A stretch of DNA of 64,000 bases, taken from Isoetes taiwanensis (Eukaryota > Streptophyta > Lycopodiopsida > Isoetales > Isoetaceae). The stretch lies in assembly GCA_021234155.1 (NCBI GenBank), contig JAJEKV010000099.1, forward strand, positions 2,362,165 through 2,426,164. Direction: 5' to 3'. Within the stretch, counting starts at the first letter, position 1. Every line of letters begins with the position of its first letter. Under the pieces are notes generated by a model. It did not search any database. It was not told the DNA's origin and was given only the letters and a program-made list of their open reading frames with translations. Below are positions 45,412 through 57,536 of this stretch, one piece after another. Made by a program: the position numbers and the translations under genes.

Positions 45412-46077
45412 GTCTCTTAACAAGTAGAAATTCTAGACCTTTCACAGCGATTCTATTATTAAGTTGATGTTCCCTTGGCATTTAGCAACGGGAAAAACTT
45501 AGCACATAAGTGACTTCAAACTTGGAACTTATTGCCAGAGATTAGTGTTTTGAGTGTTAATATACAATTATTGACATTGTAAAGCTGCCATTTCAATTGA
45601 AAATAATCTAATATACTCTTCCGTAAGAATTCATGTTGACCTTCTTCCTTCTCTTTTGATTATGTTTCTGCTTCAGTTTGTTTTTTTATGTTTTCATTGG
45701 AAATTCTTTGCACACTGAGCTACTTCTAATGATTCATTTTTGGTTGCGCATGAGCTACCTCTCGCAAATGAATATTTCATGGGGCTATTCAATATTATAC
45801 AAATGCTTTGCTATTACCTATGCTTGAAGGATTTTTTAGAGTAAAGCTCTATGCATATCATATTAACTGTGCATATCATTTTCATATTGGTCGGATGAGG
45901 AGCAGCAACAGAAGCACATGATTATCAAAATAATTATCTTCAACTACCTATCTCGTTCTACGGGCTTAAATGTACCTTTCATATTGCTAATAAAACATTA
46001 AAGGATTTTGCAAAATGATGATTTTATTAGAAGTTTAGTTTTGCTTTGTAGAACTCTCAATTAGTGCATAACTAAAC

Positions 46078-46222
46078 ACAAAAAATTGTTGCAATGTGTA
46101 GAGAACTTTGAAATCTCTACAAAACTGCACAAAGGAATCCACAATGGACAGACTCTATTGGCTATCGTCAAGTCAACATAGGCTGTCATAGCATAGGTCG
46201 ATCTAGTACCAAATTTCTTTAG
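46078..46222. other. About 140-bp block present only in copy B
   Basis: Copy A goes from ACTAAACAT directly to AGAGTGGAAAGG, while copy B has extra sequence here. No inverted ends or target duplication are evident, so insertion in B or deletion in A cannot be told apart. Confidence 0.6.
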
Positions 46223-46809
46223 AGTGGAAAGGGAGTGTATATCTTATGAAAAATAACAGAAAGAGAAACATACTTAAAATGGGAGGGAAGATCTTTAGAT
46301 TAAGATAAGCTGATCACTCATTCTCGCAGCACCTATAATAAGAGGTGTCCAGAGAAACATCAAACATGCTATCATCTATCTAAGTAGCTGCCTTGTATTA
46401 AGCGCTCCATTAGTGGTCACTTGATGCCTTTACATCACAGTTACTCGGAAAGGGAACTTTTTGGGAACTTGGACCTAATGTCAGGAATGGGGAATGGCCA
46501 ACATTCAAGTCTTTTAATTATGAAAAATACATTTAGAGTTCTCTTTGCTCAAGGAACATCATAGAACACTCAGAATAAATAAATGTTTTAGGAGGACAGA
46601 GTTACAAGCAAAAAGATGTTTAGCCACGCCATAATAATGTTATTAGAACTTTAAACAACATTTTCGTTTGGTTTCCTGGCACTCTGTTATAATAGTATTT
46701 CATATCAGAACTTTATCTATACATAATAGCATGGGAAAAAATGGCTAACTGATAGAAGCTGGATTTCTGGCAAAAGCAGGATGAGCATTACCGCTTAAGG
46801 AAGAATGAC

Positions 46810-48831
46810 TAGAAGGAGTGGTTTTTTAATTCTATAAAATCACCACTAATCAGGAATAAGGAAGGGTATTAAATGCCTTGTCCTGGACATCTGGAAACAA
46901 GACTAATCTCTGCTGCTGGCATCTTTCTGCAACAAGTTTCATGTTAGAAAACTGTGATCAACAAGAAAACAGCCTACTATGCAATTACCTGCAGAAAATT
47001 TTTTTGGGCTGGAGCCTGGAGGCACGACACATGATCCTTCCCGCCACAGCTGCCGGACGTAACAGAGAGGGATAATTTGGCACACAGTATTTTTTCATTT
47101 TAGATTTGCCTAACCACTGAAATTGAGGATTTTTTCTTTTTTTCACCAGGAACGATGGGAACTACACTAACATGCCATATCGGACGTCCATAAGAGTTTC
47201 CAAAACTCTCAATATAGATATTTTATTAGAATAACAAATTGTCTTATGTCTTTTACCCACAAATAATATCTACAAGATCTAGATAACTCTTCAAGATGCT
47301 AGCGAGTGGATAGAGGTAAATGTTCATGGGGGTTGGAGAAGAGAAATATTCAAGGCTGCCTTGGCCGCCACGGTAAATTTCTTTCTTTTCAGACAGAGAA
47401 GTAAGAAATTAGGCTTGTGTCGAAGTAGGATTTAGCTCTACACGATAATGATTGGATTTGACTCAGGCCAAAGTATGGGTATCCCATAGATTTTAAAAAA
47501 GAACAACCTTTAAGATATTGACGATGAAGATACGGGTCGGCATTTGAAACACCATGCATTGGTCGTGTTGCATAGACAATCATGCAAACCCATGCATTGG
47601 TCCTGTTGCGTAGACAATCGTGCATTTTGAAACCATTACAAAATGTTAAGGAGTTTCAGCCATTGCAAGAGCTAAAGTAAGATATTTTCCAATTTCCAAA
47701 TTTTGCATGACAATTCCAGCAAAATTTTTAAGTTGAAAGTGTTCCCAATAAAAGTTGCAGGAGCAAGAAATTTGCATTATAAATTATGTGTCGTTCTTTA
47801 GTCTAATAGAGCCACTTCACAGGGAGATCAAATCAACAGCAAGAGAGGAGAAATCGATAGGGTTTTTTATGAAAACATTCTTGAAAAGCGGCGCAATTTC
47901 AGCCTCTGTTAACTTTTTACATAACAAACATGGCATCGCATGGCAAAATGCTGTTCTATTCCTATAAAAAAAAAAAATGGAATATGGCAGTGTGGCTTTC
48001 ACACCCATTCCATGCTATCCATACAACAAAATACCCTATACCAAAGTCCAAAACAAGTGATATTCCATGGTCAATCATGAAACTTTACTCGAAACCATCC
48101 TGAAATAGGTTCAATTTCATCCAAAAAAGGAATATGCTAGAACACTTCTAGGAAGGGACCAGTATATTGATGTCTAGATGCTGTCATTCTTTCTATTGGC
48201 ATGCTATCCACAATGCTTTTACATGGTTAAGCAATGAGCTAGCAATATGATTATGGGATGTGTGTTGTCATCCTACATTAGGCTCAAGAAGATAAGCAAA
48301 TGCATACAATGTACATGTAATTGGTAAAGCTAATGCAAATAAGTATCAAAGATCAAGAAGATATGGACAAAAACGTGAACCTTAGGGACACCACCACCAC
48401 ACACATTGAGAAAAGAAAAAAAGGAAAACCAATACTCCCTTTCAAAAATTGTGACACGTAGAAAGAGGCTGGGTCCACTTTGTTTTTTCATAAGTTATTT
48501 TTGTTTACGTGCTGGCATTAGCACAATTGTCGAGGTGATTTCTAACATGGAACCTCCTCCCCATGGTGGCTCTATATTTAAATGATTAGGCTCTTGTCAA
48601 ACGACCTCCTTCCTCATATCACATTTCTTGTAAACTACTACAAGCCTCTTCCTAGAAATATTGCATAAACGTTAGTGAGATCTGTTGTCCCATGATGGAT
48701 TGTATCTGCATCATGAGCAGGATACTGATCAAAAAATGTTGTTCAACCTCTTTTTCTCCAGAACATTTATATCATTGTGCTCTTGGATTTATCATAACAC
48801 GAAATGGATGTGTTGGTTATAATTTTTTTAT
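46810..48831. other. AT-rich region without a supported gene
   Basis: Only short, low-complexity open frames. Two near-repeats of about 40 bp (CATGCATTGGTCGTGTTGC / CATGCATTGGTCCTGTTGC) occur at about 47,553-47,622. Confidence 0.4.
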
Positions 48832-49054
48832 TAGATAGATAGTAGTTTTAACGTCACGCCACTAGGCAGCATCCAACTGGACATGTGACCACACACCACA
48901 CTACATTTGCTTGGTTGGGCCCTGCCCCCAACCACCTTTAGCATTGTGTCTGGCCGGGATTTGACCCCCAACAAGACCGAAAAGGATTTCTCAGGCCTCG
49001 AACTCGAGACCACATTGCTAAGGAACTAGTGTGTTACCACTAGACCAAATGCCC
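48832..49054 (-). mobile_element. tRNA-derived SINE, fullest member
   Basis: On the minus strand: A box TGGTCTAGTGGTAAC (about 49,046-49,032), B box GAGTTCGAGGCC (49,005-48,994), body with GGTTGGGGGCAGGGCCCAA, and 3' end GCGTGACGTTAAAACTAC plus TATC repeats. Both polymerase III boxes are better preserved than in the copies at 17.8 and 43.7 kb. Confidence 0.85.
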
Positions 49055-49325
49055 AAAGTCCATATTATTGTGTTTTCCAATTTGACATCTTCCTTACATT
49101 TGAGTCACTTACATATCCTAATATGAATCCATGATTGCATTTTTATATGTGATTCAAAAGCTACATTGGCTATTAAGTTGGACAAAGATGTATTGTATAA
49201 ACATTGGTGAAGTTTATGGATACTAGTAAAATGTGGGATTGGACTTTGGGCAAGTTTCTATAAGATAAGAACAATAGGAATCTTTACGAAATATTACATG
49301 CATTCTTTAGAGTTATTCTCCTCTT

Positions 49326-49382
49326 TTATTAGGTCCGATAGACCATGTGGTCTCTGTGGACGATAAAAATTTATTCTATTAT
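49326..49382 (+). mobile_element. 3' fragment of the pentanucleotide-tailed retroposon
   Basis: TCTGTGGACGATAAAAATTT, then ATTCTATTATATTC, sharing the 3' end with 19,496 and 57,409. Confidence 0.45.
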
Positions 49383-49689
49383 ATTCATGAAGAGTCAATA
49401 ATATAAATTGCAATTCAATAATGTAATTATGAATTTCTATGAATTATTAGGATGCTTGAGAAGAATGCAATCACTAATGCCATCGATCCGAGCCATCGGA
49501 TTGATATTCTCGAACGGGCGAGCATGCATCTCTTGCATGCATTTTCTGGGGCTCTGGTTCGTTTGGGATCGCTATTTCTTGCAGGTTCTTCATCAACTTC
49601 TCATCGGCGTTTTTTCCTCTCTCAACAGTTCCCTTGACTCCGTCCCATCCTCCCTTCATGTGTATATTATTGTAAATGTTATTTTTTGT

Positions 49690-49795
49690 TACATGGCACG
49701 CGTGACTAGCCCCTCGCTTTTTCGAGGTTGTTTTTTTGTCCGTGGCATGCGTGACCTGCCCCTCGCTTTTCGAGCTTGTTGTTTTCTTATCTTTG
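49690..49795 (+). repeat. Two-unit tandem repeat of about 52 bp
   Basis: CATGGCACGCGTGACTAGCC and CGTGGCATGCGTGACCTGCC, each followed by CCTCGCTTTTtCGAG. No gene in the surrounding 49,383-50,442 is supported. Confidence 0.65.
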
Positions 49796-50442
49796 TGTTC
49801 TAGTTTGTTGATGTGCAAGTACAGTGGGATGCATGACTCTGTTTCTTTAGGCTTCGTGGGTTTCTTTGTGGGAGCACTTTTTTTGCAGCCTTACATTGTG
49901 TCCAAGCCCCTTGTCGAGGGCTTATCACTAGGGTTTTTCCTCGAAAACCCCAAAGGGCGGGGTTTTTTAATCCCGACGATAAGCTCTCGGCATGTACACT
50001 TAACCGACATCTGTAGAATTTTTTTGGGGTCCAGACGATATAACTGGATATTCCCTGTGTTTCTTCATTGTGAGTAGCTTACAAATGTGCAGCTACCCAC
50101 TCTCAACCATTGTATAATTCTGCTGAAATGAATGAAAAACCTAGTTAAAGCTTTTGTCTGTTTTCATGCGAGCCCTTATTCGAGAATAATGTATGTGCAA
50201 GCCTCAAAAATCACTGTTTCTGTTAGTAAAAAATATAGCTCTAATATTTTTGGGCTGAGGACAGCCCTGGAATTGACGTATATTTTTCTAACCTTATCCA
50301 AAATTGTTAAAAAGAAAGGACACGTATCAGGGGATTACTTTGCTTCGAAGCAACGCCCGAAATCTTCAGCGGATATATAAGCCTAAGATTTCTTGATTTT
50401 AAATTCTTTGAACTGAAGTCTGCCATTCTTCAGCATAAGGTA

Positions 50443-50904
50443 GGGAAGGGTGCCTATAAACTGCCCACTTAAGCAAAAAAACTTTATTATGATGGGTTTA
50501 TTTTCTTTAAATCTCTTATTTTTAAATAACATTATGAAATTTCAAAGTTTAGCTTTCAATTGATACTAAGCATGAGTCGTTTCGATAAATTGGAAGAATG
50601 CTATAAAGATTTTAAGTTGTATGATAATTTTGACACCAATAGATCCCAAATGCCCTTCAATGGACCATAAAAAGCCCTCTAATGGACCACTAAATACTCA
50701 CAATTGACCTTCATTGGACCACAAGTGCCCATCAATAGACCATGCATTTAGCTCAATTTTAAATAGTTCTTAAGGTGGGCTATTAAAGGGCAAAGGTGGG
50801 CTATTAAAGGGCAAAAGTGAGCTATCAAAAGGTAAAAAGTGGACTATTAAGGGGCAAAAAGTGGGCCATTGAAGGGGAGTGGGTGAAAGAAGGGCGCCCA
50901 CCCC
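50443..50904 (-). mobile_element. MITE with GGGAAGGGTG-type ends, member 2
   Basis: 462 bp between TA dinucleotides, the reverse complement of 24,334-24,776 along its whole length, including the block of CAATGGACCA-type short repeats. Confidence 0.72.
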
Positions 50905-51350
50905 TATATTTCTGATCTTATTGTGGCGCTAAAAATAAGCTTGATGCAATCAGTTTCTTTATAGGAAGGCATGCATCTGAGTCAAAAATCTCTGCACTCA
51001 TTTGTGTTGCGAATCACAATGCAGATGCAAAACTACTTAGGGTTCTTGATGGTACAGATTTGGATCGGCTTTGTAAATTTTGTATCGCAGAGTTTGGCTC
51101 CAGCATTAAGGTTTTGGATATCGCCCAGTATTTTGGTCCAGAGCGTAAATTTGCTGCCTTCTAGCTCTGTAAAATAAGGATTCTTTCTCATAACCATTGC
51201 TAGCTTTGTGGATCTGTATATGGCTTCTTCTTGCAAAGCTTTATAGTTTAGCCCCAAGCTCTGTTATGCCCAGTCCTTTGCTACTTGCTTCCGACAATAA
51301 TTTGTCTCCTCCAAATTATCTAATTCTTTGAACTTTCTACTAAAGGGCAA

Positions 51351-51745
51351 AATGGAAACTCAACTATGGAGGCCCAGTACTGGCACAGGTCCAGGTTAAG
51401 CTCTGAAATTCCCCTTTTTCTATTTTAGACTGCCTAAGAAGCTCTGAACTTTCCCCTTTCCTTATTTATTCTAGGCTGCCTAACAGGGAATATTAGCTTA
51501 TAAAAAGGGGCCATAAGAAGCATGTATTGGATATGGAGGCCCAATTCTGGCATAGCTCCAAGTTAACCACACAAAATGGGAGCTCAACTATGGAGGTCCA
51601 ATTCGGGCATAGCTCCAGGTTATTTTCTTATCTATTTTAGATTGTCTGGTAAGCTCTGAACTTTCCCCTTTTCTTATTTGTTTTAGACTGCCTAACAGGA
51701 AAACTTGGCTTATAAAAAGGGGCCTTAAGAAGCATGTACTTCATG
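51351..51745 (+). repeat. Direct repeat, two units with 225-bp period
   Basis: CTCAACTATGGAGGCCCA recurs as CTCAACTATGGAGGTCCA 225 bp later. Both units end TTATAAAAAGGGGCC, then AAGAAGCATGTA. The TATAAAAAGG box could belong to an old LTR promoter. The flanks 50,905-51,350 and 51,746-53,333 hold nothing I can support. Confidence 0.6.
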
Positions 51746-53333
51746 TCTATATGGAAAAATCTATTGTTCATATGGATAAAAAGATATCATCAAGTCTATG
51801 TTCCTCAGACATATGTTCCTCAAACAGGTGGAAACAATGGAAGTGGCAACAATGTTCCACTTTGGGTTTTGGTTCATTCTATTAGCCATACAAGATTGAT
51901 GGGCACTTTGTTGCAATTGGGGTGGTAGATATTTTCCAATGTATGTCAATGAGTTTTATAAGAGATTCCTCAATACCTGTTAAATGCTCAAAAACTACTG
52001 GAGCAGCACATGTGCTTGGCCTAGCAAAAATCATTTGGAAGCATGTAAGCACTTTACTTCTTTCATTTATAAATTCTCAATAACCCCCATAGTGTGCAAT
52101 TCGTGTATTGAAATGGTTACAAATTGATTATTTATTAACTGAATACATGATGGATGGAAAAGCTTAAAGTAGCTAAAAATGTCATTTTTTAATGCATTCT
52201 AAGAGGGGGGAATCAATGTCAAGCTCCTAAAGCAAATGAAGAGTAAAAAAAACTATATTGTATTTTTGCACTTAAAAGACAAGCTTTGCCAAGATCTTGG
52301 AATGGATGGTGGACATAATAGAATACTAACTACCCATGCCTAGAAATTAGGCTATGTCCAAAATACTACACAGAAACATGTGGTAGAATGCTATCCCATG
52401 TAAACCGAGAGGTTAATCTGCTAGCTTCTCTACCTTGGGGAAAAAAAATCCTACAATCAGCATGGTGCAATGGTGGCTATAGTAAAAGCTTGGACATTGT
52501 ATAAAAGCTTCTTTTAAACCTTTGATATTCACAATTCTGCCTCAAAAAGTATTCATTGAAAAAAAAAAAGAACTACACAATGTATGTGTATGGGAAAAGA
52601 GAAATGTTTGCGGCGGCACAAAGATCGATTCAAGCATTCCCAAGGTCATAGAAAGGGGCAAATTGTACTGAAGATTTGCATGCCACGTGTAAAAGTGATT
52701 TCTCCTTTTCGAGTAAATTGGGATATTCTTCTACTTCCAAAGGCTCGAAAACAGGACCTTGGCTAGGAGAAGTTTAGAACAGACATAGTTGTTCATTGCT
52801 CAACACATTCACAGTCAACTGCAAATGGTCCAAGACTAGATGTACAACAGTTCGTTGTCAAGTGCCAAAGCAAAGTTACACATACACACTCTAAAAAATG
52901 GTGCAGAACTAGAGATAGGGAATTAGTGGACATTGTTATCAAAACAGGCCGGTGAGGAGAATAAAACAATAGCCTGCAAAAGGTATTTAAGTACTTATAA
53001 CACAGGGAGAGTTCATCCAAATTTTGCATGACCAAAATCAGCCTTAGCTTCCACTACACACAAACAGAAGAAGGCCCACCCCATTTACCTGACATTGCTC
53101 TAGGCTGTTTAATGGAAGTCATTTTCAGCTCTCTATAATCCCTCAATCATGCTGCAACTTTGGTTTACTCCATTATCCATTGATGCCATAAATTTGGATC
53201 ATCTGCACAGAGATTCTTGTAGCACTTATTTCCTGTTCCGTTCTGAATATGAAAGTTGTGACCACAAGCTGCATATATTATATATTAAGCAGTCTTCGCT
53301 CATCCGAAATAGATGGGACTGGGTTCGTTGAAG

Positions 53334-53423
53334 ATGGCACTCCTGTTGGTCTTTAGGTTTCTAAATTTTAAATATGACATGGCACTTCTGTTGGTCTTTA
53401 GGTTTCTAAATTCCAAAATGTCA
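53334..53423 (+). repeat. 45-bp tandem duplication covering the phosphatase first exon
   Basis: ATGGCACTCCTGTTGGTCTT at 53,334 and ATGGCACTTCTGTTGGTCTT at 53,379. Each is followed by TAG-GTTTCTAAATT, so each keeps a start codon and a potential GT donor. Confidence 0.85.
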
Positions 53424-55417
53424 ATTTCATGCAGTGAGATGTGGTTTTGCATGGCATTGCTAAAACTAATATATTATTTTTACGTTCAGGATCTTACCTG
53501 TGGTATTGATGCTGGTTTTATCATTGACAAGAAACATTGCAGATGCTGGAATTACCAGCAGATATGCAAGAAGGCTCCAAACCAGTGATGACATCCCTGC
53601 AGACAGCTTAATGTTTAGCAGCTTCAACAATGAGCTCAATGCTCCAGAGCAGGTTGTTCTTTAGAATCACTGCTCCAGATTTTGATTACCAGACTAAAAA
53701 TATTGATATAAAGTGGATGTTGTTGTGCTGCAGGTGCATTTGACACAGGGAGATTATAATGGACATGCACTGATTGTAACATGGATCACGCCTTCCAGTT
53801 CTAAACCTAATATGGTTGGATATGGGCTGAAATCAGGAGATTATACTGCATGGATCAGAAGCTCTGTGAACACTTACACCTTTCACAACTACACATCTGG
53901 ATTTATCCATCAAGCAAAACTTGATGGGCTCAAGGTAACTAAAACTACTAGCTCTTGTTATCTCTACTTTCAAAGGTATCTAATTAGTCTAGAATTGACA
54001 GCCTGATACTCAGTATTACTACGGAATTGGAGGAAAGAATTCTTGGCGAGAATTCAACTTTAGGACGCCTCCAGAAGTTGGTCCAGATGTACCATACGTT
54101 TTTGGTGTAATGGGTAAGCTTATAACAGATTGATCTCTACTGTCTTGGCATGTCATTATGCAGCTGTCACATATTGATCTGTTTATGATGCAGCTGACTT
54201 AGGCCAGACTGTTGCCTCTGCTCAGACAATTGACCATTACATAGGAAGTTCAGCACCAGGAATGGCATTGCTATATGCTGGTGATTTATCCTATGCTGAT
54301 GATTATTTTAACTCTATAGACAGTCAAGAAAGGTGGAACACATGGCTGCGACTTATTGAAAAAAGCACAGCTTATCAAGCCTGGATTTGGGCTGCAGGAG
54401 ACCATGAAATAGAGATCAAGCCAGATCTTGTAACAACTCGCCCACAAATTTAAATTGGTTTGTTGCATTCTCATCCTGCTGATCACTTGCTTTTATATTT
54501 GCAGGGAGAAACAGAAAAATTCAAGCCTTTCAGCCATAGAATTCCAGTCCCACATGAAGCATCAGGAAGCAAATCTAACTTATTTTATGCGGTTCGGCGG
54601 GCATCGGCACATATCATCATTCTATCACCTTATGTTGATTTTGGTATCAAACAACATATCATCAGCAAAGTCCTAATTCTGCATGTTTTAAGGTTTAGGG
54701 TTTAAGGTCTGGCTTAAATATGGCAGGTCAGGGCAGTGATCAATATGAATGGCTGCAACAAGAATTGACAAGGGTGAATAGATCAGAAACACCTTGGTTG
54801 ATTGTGTTGATCCATATCCCATGGTATAACAGCAACACCCATCATTACATGGAAGGAGATCCAGCACGCCAGCAAATGGAGCATCTGCTTGTCCAGGCCA
54901 AAACTGATGTAGTTTTTTCTGGCCATGTCCATGCTTATGAGCGCAGTGTATAATCCTGCACAAAACCAACAAATTTCTTTGCAGATCTGCAAACTAGTTA
55001 ATATAATCTGACTAACTACATTTCATTTCAATTTTTACATGCAGCACCGTGTTTCAAGCCTTGGCTGCAATGTTTGTGGCGGATGCACCCCTGTTCTTGA
55101 TGAATCGGCTCCTGTTTACATAAATCTTGGCGATGGAGGCAATTGCGAAGGCCTCGTGGGACTGTAAGATCGGAAGCTCTCATTTTTCTGTATAGTTTGA
55201 TATCCTATAAGAATTCGAATTCTAAAACGTTGATTTATGCAGTTTTGTGGAGCCACAACCAGACTACTCTGCCATGAGAGAAGCTAGTTATGGTCATGGA
55301 ATGCTTGACATCAAGAATAGAACTCATGCCCTCTTCTACTGGCATCGAAATGAGGATGGTGACTCTGTTATTGCTGACTCCTTCTGGCTTGTCAATCGTT
55401 ATTGGGGTTCAAAATGA
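53379..55417 (+). CDS. Purple acid phosphatase (secreted metallophosphoesterase), nine exons
   Basis: Exons: 53,379-53,401; 53,490-53,652; 53,734-53,934; 54,002-54,113; 54,194-54,429; 54,505-54,643; 54,727-54,947; 55,045-55,163; 55,243-55,417. All introns are GT-AG, and the phases join into 462 residues, the usual plant length. The first two exons give a signal peptide (MALLLVFR then [12 protein letters not shown]), so the enzyme enters the secretory pathway. Residues ~63-129 form the N-terminal fibronectin-like domain ([23 protein letters not shown]-like NYTSGFIH). Metal-binding motifs in order: [36 protein letters not shown]. Family role: di-metal hydrolysis of phosphate esters, often apoplastic phosphate scavenging. 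Oddity: GDHE replaces the near-invariant GNHE. An alternative first exon is 53,334-53,356. AATAAA lies right after the stop (55,423). Splice sites were chosen by family alignment. Confidence 0.92.
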
Positions 55418-56061
55418 TCACTAATAAAAGTATTAGATCTAACCAAGTATTTTATTTGTCAATATGAAATCATATATTATGCCTATATATTTTATCAAAC
55501 CTGAACTAGCAGTGATTAATTGTGGAGTTTAATGGGATCGTACAAGGATAAAGTACCTGCTATGTTGTGTAGGCTAGTGGTATTACTGCTATGTTGAGGT
55601 TGTGTTGGCATGTCGTTTCTTACTCCATAGGTAATGTTTACTTGTGGCTCTTTGGCTATGCATATGATTAGATTCCGAACAACTATCTCAAAGCAAAAAA
55701 GCATCGAATTTCTTGCCTTGGAAATTTGCAACAGTTTTCGACATACTTATGGTCCATACGCTAGCAAGAAGTAGACTAATATAGTTAAGATGGACCTATG
55801 CAATTCAGGAATACACTTACTAAGAGGAAAAAAAGGTGGCCATTGTCTAGTGACTCAAGAAATTCAAAAGAAATGTCTATTTTTCTTGATAAACTTGGAT
55901 AAACGTTTTGTTTACCCTCTCCATTATTTTTATAAGAAATTTATCATGGCGGCCAAGGCCACCGCGAACATTTCTCTTTCCCACCTCCTTGTGTGTACCC
56001 ACACAGGGAAGCATTCGTGACGTCACTCTACTTCATGACGATACCAAATGTAAGATGATTG
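55418..56061. other. 3' flank of the phosphatase gene
   Basis: No gene or recognisable element. AT-rich at first, probably including the 3' UTR. Confidence 0.4.
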
Positions 56062-56150
56062 GGATGGATGGATGGATGGATGGACGGACGGGCGGGCGGG
56101 CGGGCGGACGGACGGACGGACGGACGGACGGATGGATGGATGGATGGATA
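56062..56150 (+). repeat. Compound tetranucleotide microsatellite GGAT-GGAC-GGGC-GGAC-GGAT
   Basis: Starts with GGAT units, passes through GGAC to GGGC, then returns through GGAC to GGAT. Directly followed by a SINE 3' fragment. Confidence 0.95.
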
Positions 56151-56152
56151 AT

Positions 56153-56220
56153 TGCTTTAACGTCACACCACTAGGCAACATCCAACTGGACATGTGACCA
56201 CACACTGCATTGCATTGCTC
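56153..56220 (-). mobile_element. SINE 3' fragment 1
   Basis: TTTAACGTCACACCACTAGG, then CATCCAACTGGACATGTGAC, the reverse complement of the SINE 3' end. The body beyond is missing. Confidence 0.75.
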
Positions 56221-56374
56221 GATAGATAGTTGTTTTATGGCAAGACTCGTCAAACCTAAAAATAGGCTCGAGACTAAGAATAGCAGGTGGATGTAGTTGG
56301 TTCCAGATAGATTTCTGAATCTCCATATCTTTGAAGACCAGGCCATAGAAAGTAGCTTCATTTCTGACGGAGAT

Positions 56375-56483
<109 letters not shown>

Positions 56484-56536
56484 TTGTTTTAACGTCACGC
56501 CACTAGGTAGCATCCAACTGGACATGTGACCACACA
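56484..56536 (-). mobile_element. SINE 3' fragment 2
   Basis: TTGTTTTAACGTCACGCCAC, then the conserved GGACATGTGACCACACA, truncated afterwards. Confidence 0.75.
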
Positions 56537-56942
56537 TCTGATATATATTTATATGTAAACCTATTTATTTACTATTTATATTACATGCACACATTCTCCA
56601 AGGCATAAATAGCAACTCGTTTACAAACAACCCCTTCTTTGTCATCTAAGATTGGGACATGCACGATTGGGATATCAACTTCCTGATCCTGAAAATATTG
56701 ACCCCCTCATATGGTAGATGAGTCATGACGACCTGGCCAGAGCTCGACAGAGGGGAGTTATCCTGGAAGATTGGCTTACTATGGTCGTCATAAATCCTAG
56801 AAGGCATTCTTCTCATCTCTACCATGTTGTGACCTTCCTGGAGTGGATTCTTGAGCGTGGGAGATATGAAATCGGCATGATGAATAATACTAATTTTGCA
56901 TGACTTTCACTGCAATGCTATCTTATTACTACTTGTAATGGT

Positions 56943-56959
56943 GCCCGGCGTTGCCGGGC
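56943..56959 (-). mobile_element. Helitron-like terminal hairpin 1
   Basis: GCCCGGCGTTGCCGGGC, a 7-bp stem. On the minus strand it is followed by ACCATTACAAG, one base from the CTAG-type end seen at 58,000. Confidence 0.4.
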
Positions 56960-57344
56960 ATAGGTACAGGTGGATTAATGATGAAGTTGTAGATATATTT
57001 ACAATGCATAAATAGGGCAATAAATTGTGTTGTATTTCAAATATATCAATTACACATGGCAACTACTTTGGTGGTAGTTAGGTGCAGAGGAGCATTGTCT
57101 AAATTGCAAACGACACTTAGTATAGATTTCAGTGACAATGGCACCTACAACATACTACAAAAGTGACATTTACATTTTTTATCAAAACTTTAAAGCTCCA
57201 TTTTGTTATTCAGACAATTTTTTTTGTCCATTCAATTGTCAATACGACTTTGTATCATACATGATTTTGTAGACATCCATTTATTTAAGCTATGCATTAG
57301 ATATTTTTTCCAATGGATAATGTTTTACCTTTCGAGGCAGGGGT

Positions 57345-57450
57345 TTTTTAATCCTAGTAGTAATGATTGTACTAGCCCATTGTATGGGTCCCATGACCTA
57401 TTGGTCTTCGTGGACGTTAAAAAAACTATTCTATTCTATTCTATTCTACT
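57345..57450 (+). mobile_element. Short retroposon with (TATTC)n tail
   Basis: CTTCGTGGACGTTAAAAAAAC, then about five CTATT units. Same 3' end family as 18,598 and 19,496. Confidence 0.5.
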
Positions 57451-57536
57451 CCATGGTGTGTAGGTTATTAAGTTGTCATGAACCCAATTGCAATTTGTTT
57501 CACATGCAAAGTAGTTCTTATATAGGTCAATAAACG

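Larger units (their letters stand above)
25845..46809. repeat. Tandem segmental duplication, copy B
   Basis: Second unit of the duplication described at 1-20,792, complete within the window on its right side. The right boundary is at AAGGAAGAATGA (46,798-46,809), after which the flanks diverge. Confidence 0.93.
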
